Origin: Planctomycetota bacterium
GTDB lineage: Bacteria > Planctomycetota > Phycisphaerae > Sedimentisphaerales > Anaerobacaceae
Assembly (NCBI GenBank): GCA_022567055.1
Contig: JADFHU010000448.1
Coordinates: 1-5,324, forward strand
Direction: 5' to 3'
DNA length: 5,324 nt
A program made the position numbers and the translations under genes. Shown piece after piece: positions 3,191 to 5,324 of the stretch (position 1 is the stretch's first letter; every line of letters begins with the position of its first letter). The notes beneath the pieces are model-generated. The model saw nothing but the letters and a program-made list of their open reading frames with translations. It was not told the DNA's origin and ran no database searches.

Positions 3191-5209
3191 ATGCGTCGTT
3201 GTCGTGGCTACAGAAGAGTATTAGGCTGTGTCGGAAAACTCGATCTGGCTTCGAGCGGCCCTTTTTCCGCCTGGCTGCATTCGGCTGCATCGACGATAAA
3301 ACCAATATCGCCTGCTTCGCCGTCTTTGCCAGGCGAAAAAACTGCTCGCTCTCGGGCCGACGACGGAGTTTTCCGACAAAGCCCAGCAGGGAGGGCCAAT
3401 TGTGTCGTCTTGATGGGAATCCGCTTGGGCATTTTCTCTTTTCTACTGATGCCTGCCATTGGCGGTGCTGCTGGTCCTAACCGACAGGTAAACGGCGACG
3501 ATGCCATTCGTATCAGTGGTGAATTGAAGCAGTGGCACAAAGTGACGCTGACCATGGACGGACCCTTGGCCCAGGAATCGGGCGCCTCGGTCAATCCCTT
3601 CACCGCTTATCGTATGTGGGTGACCTTCCGTCATGCGTCCGGATCTCCTACATACAGGGTGCCCGGCTACTTCGCAGCAGATGGTAATGCCGCCCATAGT
3701 TCCGCGGATCGAGGGAACAGGTGGCGGGCCCACCTGTCGCCGGATAAGACCGGGAGCTGGTCTTACCGTGTTTCATTCATCGAGGGTGACGTTGCCGTGG
3801 CAGACTACAGTGGTCGAACGGGAACATTTGCTATTGGCGCGACGGACAAGAGCGGTCGTGACTTCCGTCACCATGGTCAACTGCAATACGTCGACAAACA
3901 TCACCTTCGTTTTGCGGGCAGTGGCACCTATTACCTCAAGGGCGGGGCGGACAGCCCGGAAAACTTTCTGGCCTATGATGAGATAGACGGCACCTACGAT
4001 GCCGACGCCGGATCGGGAAGCTATAGCCATATCGGTGGTTTCATTCACCAGTATCGGCCCCACCTGCGGGATTGGCGTGCGGGCGATCCCACCTGGCGCG
4101 ACGGCAAGGGCAAGGGGATCATCGGCGCCCTGAACTACCTGGCCGGCAAGGGGATGAACAGCGTCTATTTCCTGACCTATAATCTAGACGGCGGCGATGG
4201 ACGGGACACCTGGATGTGGTCGGACGTCAAGGAGCGAGAGCGATTCGATTGTAGCAAACTCGATCAGTGGGAGATCATCTTCGATCACATGGACCGCCTG
4301 GGGATCATGCTGCACGTGGTGACGCAGGAGACGGAGAACGATGGGAATCTAGGAGGGTCCGCCGGACTGAACCCGGTTCGCAGGCTGTACTACCGTGAAC
4401 TGGTGGCACGTTTTAGTCATCACCTGGCGTTGACCTGGAACCTCGGCGAGGAAAACAATACGCCCGACGCCGATCGAAAAGAGATTGCCGCCTACATCCG
4501 TTCCCTGGATCCCTACGACCATCCCATCACCGTGCACACACACAATGACAAGGCCCTGCGGTTTTACAATGGACTCTTGGGAGACGACAATTTCGAAGCC
4601 ACCTCCATCCAGGGCAGTATGGCCAACTACAATCGTGAGGTGATCGTCCTGCGCCGGCGCTCGGATGCGGCAGGGAGGAAGTGGGTCATCTTCTGTGATG
4701 AGCAATCCAAGGCCAGTCACGGTGTCGTCCCCGACGCCGATGACCCCACCCACGATATTCCCCGCAAACAGGGTCTCTGGGGCAATCTCATGGGCGGCGG
4801 GGCCGGTGTGGAATGGTATTTTGGCCATCAGTTTGCTCACATGGACATCAACTGTGAAGATTGGCGCTCACGTGACATCATGTGGGATCAAACGCGGCAC
4901 GCCCTGGCGTTCTTTCACGACTACCTGCCCTTCTGGGAGATGTCACCCGCCAACGAATCGGCCAGCGGATCCGGGCCGCTGGTACTCGCCAAACCGGATA
5001 CCGTCTATGCCGTCTATCTACCCGGGGGTGGCACAACCAGCCTTAAGATAGGCGCCGGGACCTATAGGATCGACTGGTACAATCCCCGTATAGGTGGAAC
5101 CCTTCAGTCAGGCAGCATCGCCACGGTCAAAGGACCGGGTAGGGTGGCCCTCGGCCATCCTCCGGCAGAGGCCCGGCAGGATTGGGCCGTGTTGATCCGT
5201 CGGGAATAG
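3191..5209 (+). CDS. Secreted DUF5060-domain glycoside-hydrolase-like protein
   Basis: This 672-residue product is probably an extracytoplasmic glycoside hydrolase; its substrate cannot be read from the sequence. A signal-peptide-like segment begins at Met75 (MGIRLGIFSFLLMPAIGGAA), with likely cleavage near 93-95. The DUF5060 beta-sandwich spans about 103-200, with motifs ELKQWHKVTLTMDGP (111-125), VPGYFAADG (157-165) and TGSWSYRVSF (187-196). A TIM-barrel-like domain (about 225-585) follows: YYLKGGADSPENF (247-259), MNSVYFLTYN (322-331), LALTWNLGEENN (412-423) and WVIFCDEQSK (498-507). Glu420 or Glu421 and Glu504 are candidate catalytic acids by position, which is inferred. A C-terminal beta domain (about 590-672, VYAVYLPGGG, YRIDWYNPR) resembles the putative collagen-binding domain found on such proteins. 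Start 3191 has a strong ribosome binding site, but residues 12-65 are encoded by a MITE-like insert, so the working start may be ATG 3413 (598 residues). The gene is divergent from the pseudopilin operon. Confidence 0.88.
   Translation: MRRCRGYRRVLGCVGKLDLASSGPFSAWLHSAASTIKPISPASPSLPGEKTARSRADDGVFRQSPAGRANCVVLMGIRLGIFSFLLMPAIGGAAGPNRQVNGDDAIRISGELKQWHKVTLTMDGPLAQESGASVNPFTAYRMWVTFRHASGSPTYRVPGYFAADGNAAHSSADRGNRWRAHLSPDKTGSWSYRVSFIEGDVAVADYSGRTGTFAIGATDKSGRDFRHHGQLQYVDKHHLRFAGSGTYYLKGGADSPENFLAYDEIDGTYDADAGSGSYSHIGGFIHQYRPHLRDWRAGDPTWRDGKGKGIIGALNYLAGKGMNSVYFLTYNLDGGDGRDTWMWSDVKERERFDCSKLDQWEIIFDHMDRLGIMLHVVTQETENDGNLGGSAGLNPVRRLYYRELVARFSHHLALTWNLGEENNTPDADRKEIAAYIRSLDPYDHPITVHTHNDKALRFYNGLLGDDNFEATSIQGSMANYNREVIVLRRRSDAAGRKWVIFCDEQSKASHGVVPDADDPTHDIPRKQGLWGNLMGGGAGVEWYFGHQFAHMDINCEDWRSRDIMWDQTRHALAFFHDYLPFWEMSPANESASGSGPLVLAKPDTVYAVYLPGGGTTSLKIGAGTYRIDWYNPRIGGTLQSGSIATVKGPGRVALGHPPAEARQDWAVLIRRE
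3224..3241 (+). repeat. Left terminal inverted repeat of the MITE-like element
   Basis: GGCTGTGTCGGAAAACTC is the inverted partner of 3366-3383. The single mismatch is at the fifth base (G here, T in the reverse complement of the right end). Confidence 0.75.
3366..3383 (-). repeat. Right terminal inverted repeat of the MITE-like element
   Basis: GAGTTTTCCGACAAAGCC mirrors 3224-3241 at 17 of 18 positions and resembles the solo copy at 2990-3007 at 16 of 18. Confidence 0.75.
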
Positions 5210-5226
5210 CGCTTTTGCAAAAACAG

Positions 5227-5307
5227 GTTCAAAGTTCCAAGTTCACGGTTGGTTGAAAAAGCCTTCCTAACAACCCTGAACGGTGAACCTTTTAACCTTG
5301 AACCAAC
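5227..5307. repeat. Inverted array of GTT/AAC-anchored heptamer repeats downstream of the hydrolase gene
   Basis: The left arm is four tandem seven-base units each starting GTT: GTTCAAA, GTTCCAA, GTTCACG, GTTGGTT (5227-5254). After a 17-base spacer, the right arm has units starting AAC on the complementary register: AACCCTG, AACGGTG, AACCTTTT (eight bases), AACCTTG, AACCAAC (5272-5307). The arms can pair in several registers, most clearly GGTTCAAAG (5226-5234) with CCTTGAACC (5296-5304), 8 of 9. The array begins 17 bases after the hydrolase stop, so it could form a 3' stem-loop that ends or protects the transcript. It has no U-tract typical of an intrinsic terminator. It also resembles dispersed extragenic heptamer repeats of some bacterial genomes. 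Confidence 0.55.
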
Positions 5308-5324
5308 ACTTCGCTAGAGGCGGG

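Larger units (their letters stand above)
3224..3383. mobile_element. MITE-like palindromic element, 160 bp, inside the 5' end of the hydrolase frame
   Basis: The ends are inverted repeats matching at 17 of 18 bases: GGCTGTGTCGGAAAACTC at 3224-3241 and GAGTTTTCCGACAAAGCC at 3366-3383. A second nested pair lies inside: TTTTTCCGCCTGGC (3262-3275) and GCCAGGCGAAAAAA (3328-3341), pairing at 13 of 14. The whole element can therefore fold into a long imperfect hairpin with its centre at 3276-3327. It has no room for a transposase, so if mobile it would depend on one supplied elsewhere, as MITEs do. No matching target-site duplication was found next to the ends (TTA on the left, CAG on the right). 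The hydrolase frame reads through it without a stop. The third end-like copy at 2990-3007 supports a dispersed repeat. The parent IS family is not identified. Confidence 0.75.

Noticed and set aside
3216..3391. Target-site duplication around the MITE-like element
   Set aside because: Flanks of 2 to 9 bases were compared on both sides (GAGTATTA on the left, CAGCAGGG on the right) and none match, so no duplication is claimed.

Overview
The window looks like DNA from a bacterium of the Planctomycetes/Lentisphaerae/Kiritimatiellota (PVC) type, moderately GC-rich. The evidence is a pair of proteins with a pilin-like N-terminus and an (H-X9-DG)-type C-terminus, a secreted DUF5060-type glycoside hydrolase, a divergent NagB-like sugar-phosphate isomerase, and a thrombospondin type 3-like calcium-binding repeat. 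No rRNA, tRNA, CRISPR array or phage gene was seen, and the exact taxon cannot be fixed from this sequence.

Layout. Bases 1 to about 370 are a mosaic. They hold a minus-strand fragment of an ABC-2 transporter permease, then a plus-strand scrap of an aspartate-rich calcium-binding repeat, then a plus-strand hydrophobic stretch that runs in frame into a NagB/glucosamine-6-phosphate isomerase-like protein ending at 1152. None of the first three pieces is a complete gene, so this is either a decayed or rearranged stretch or an assembly chimera. Two paralogous pseudopilin-like genes follow on the minus strand (2903-2055, then 1956-1165), probably co-transcribed from right to left and convergent with the NagB-like gene.

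From 2904 to 3190 lies a divergent intergenic region. It contains strong ribosome binding sites for both flanking genes, a possible nine-codon leader ORF, a candidate promoter, small inverted repeats, and an 18-bp sequence almost identical to the terminal repeats of a mobile element found just downstream. The large plus-strand gene (3191-5209) encodes a secreted protein with a DUF5060 beta-sandwich, a TIM-barrel glycoside-hydrolase-like domain and a C-terminal beta domain. A 160-bp MITE-like palindromic element (3224-3383) lies inside the 5' end of this reading frame, before the recognisable signal peptide, and is read through without a stop codon. The window ends in an inverted array of GTT/AAC-anchored seven-base repeats (5227-5307), probably a terminator-like or extragenic repeat.

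How the genes may work together (inference). The hydrolase would act outside the cytoplasm on a polysaccharide or glycan. The two pseudopilin-like proteins are membrane-anchored surface proteins of a kind abundant beside carbohydrate-degradation genes in PVC bacteria. The NagB-like enzyme would act on a sugar phosphate in the cytoplasm. A shared substrate is not demonstrated. The most unusual signals are the in-frame MITE-like element with an extra terminal-repeat copy about 230 bases away, the patchwork at the left edge, and the altered catalytic motif of the NagB-like protein.
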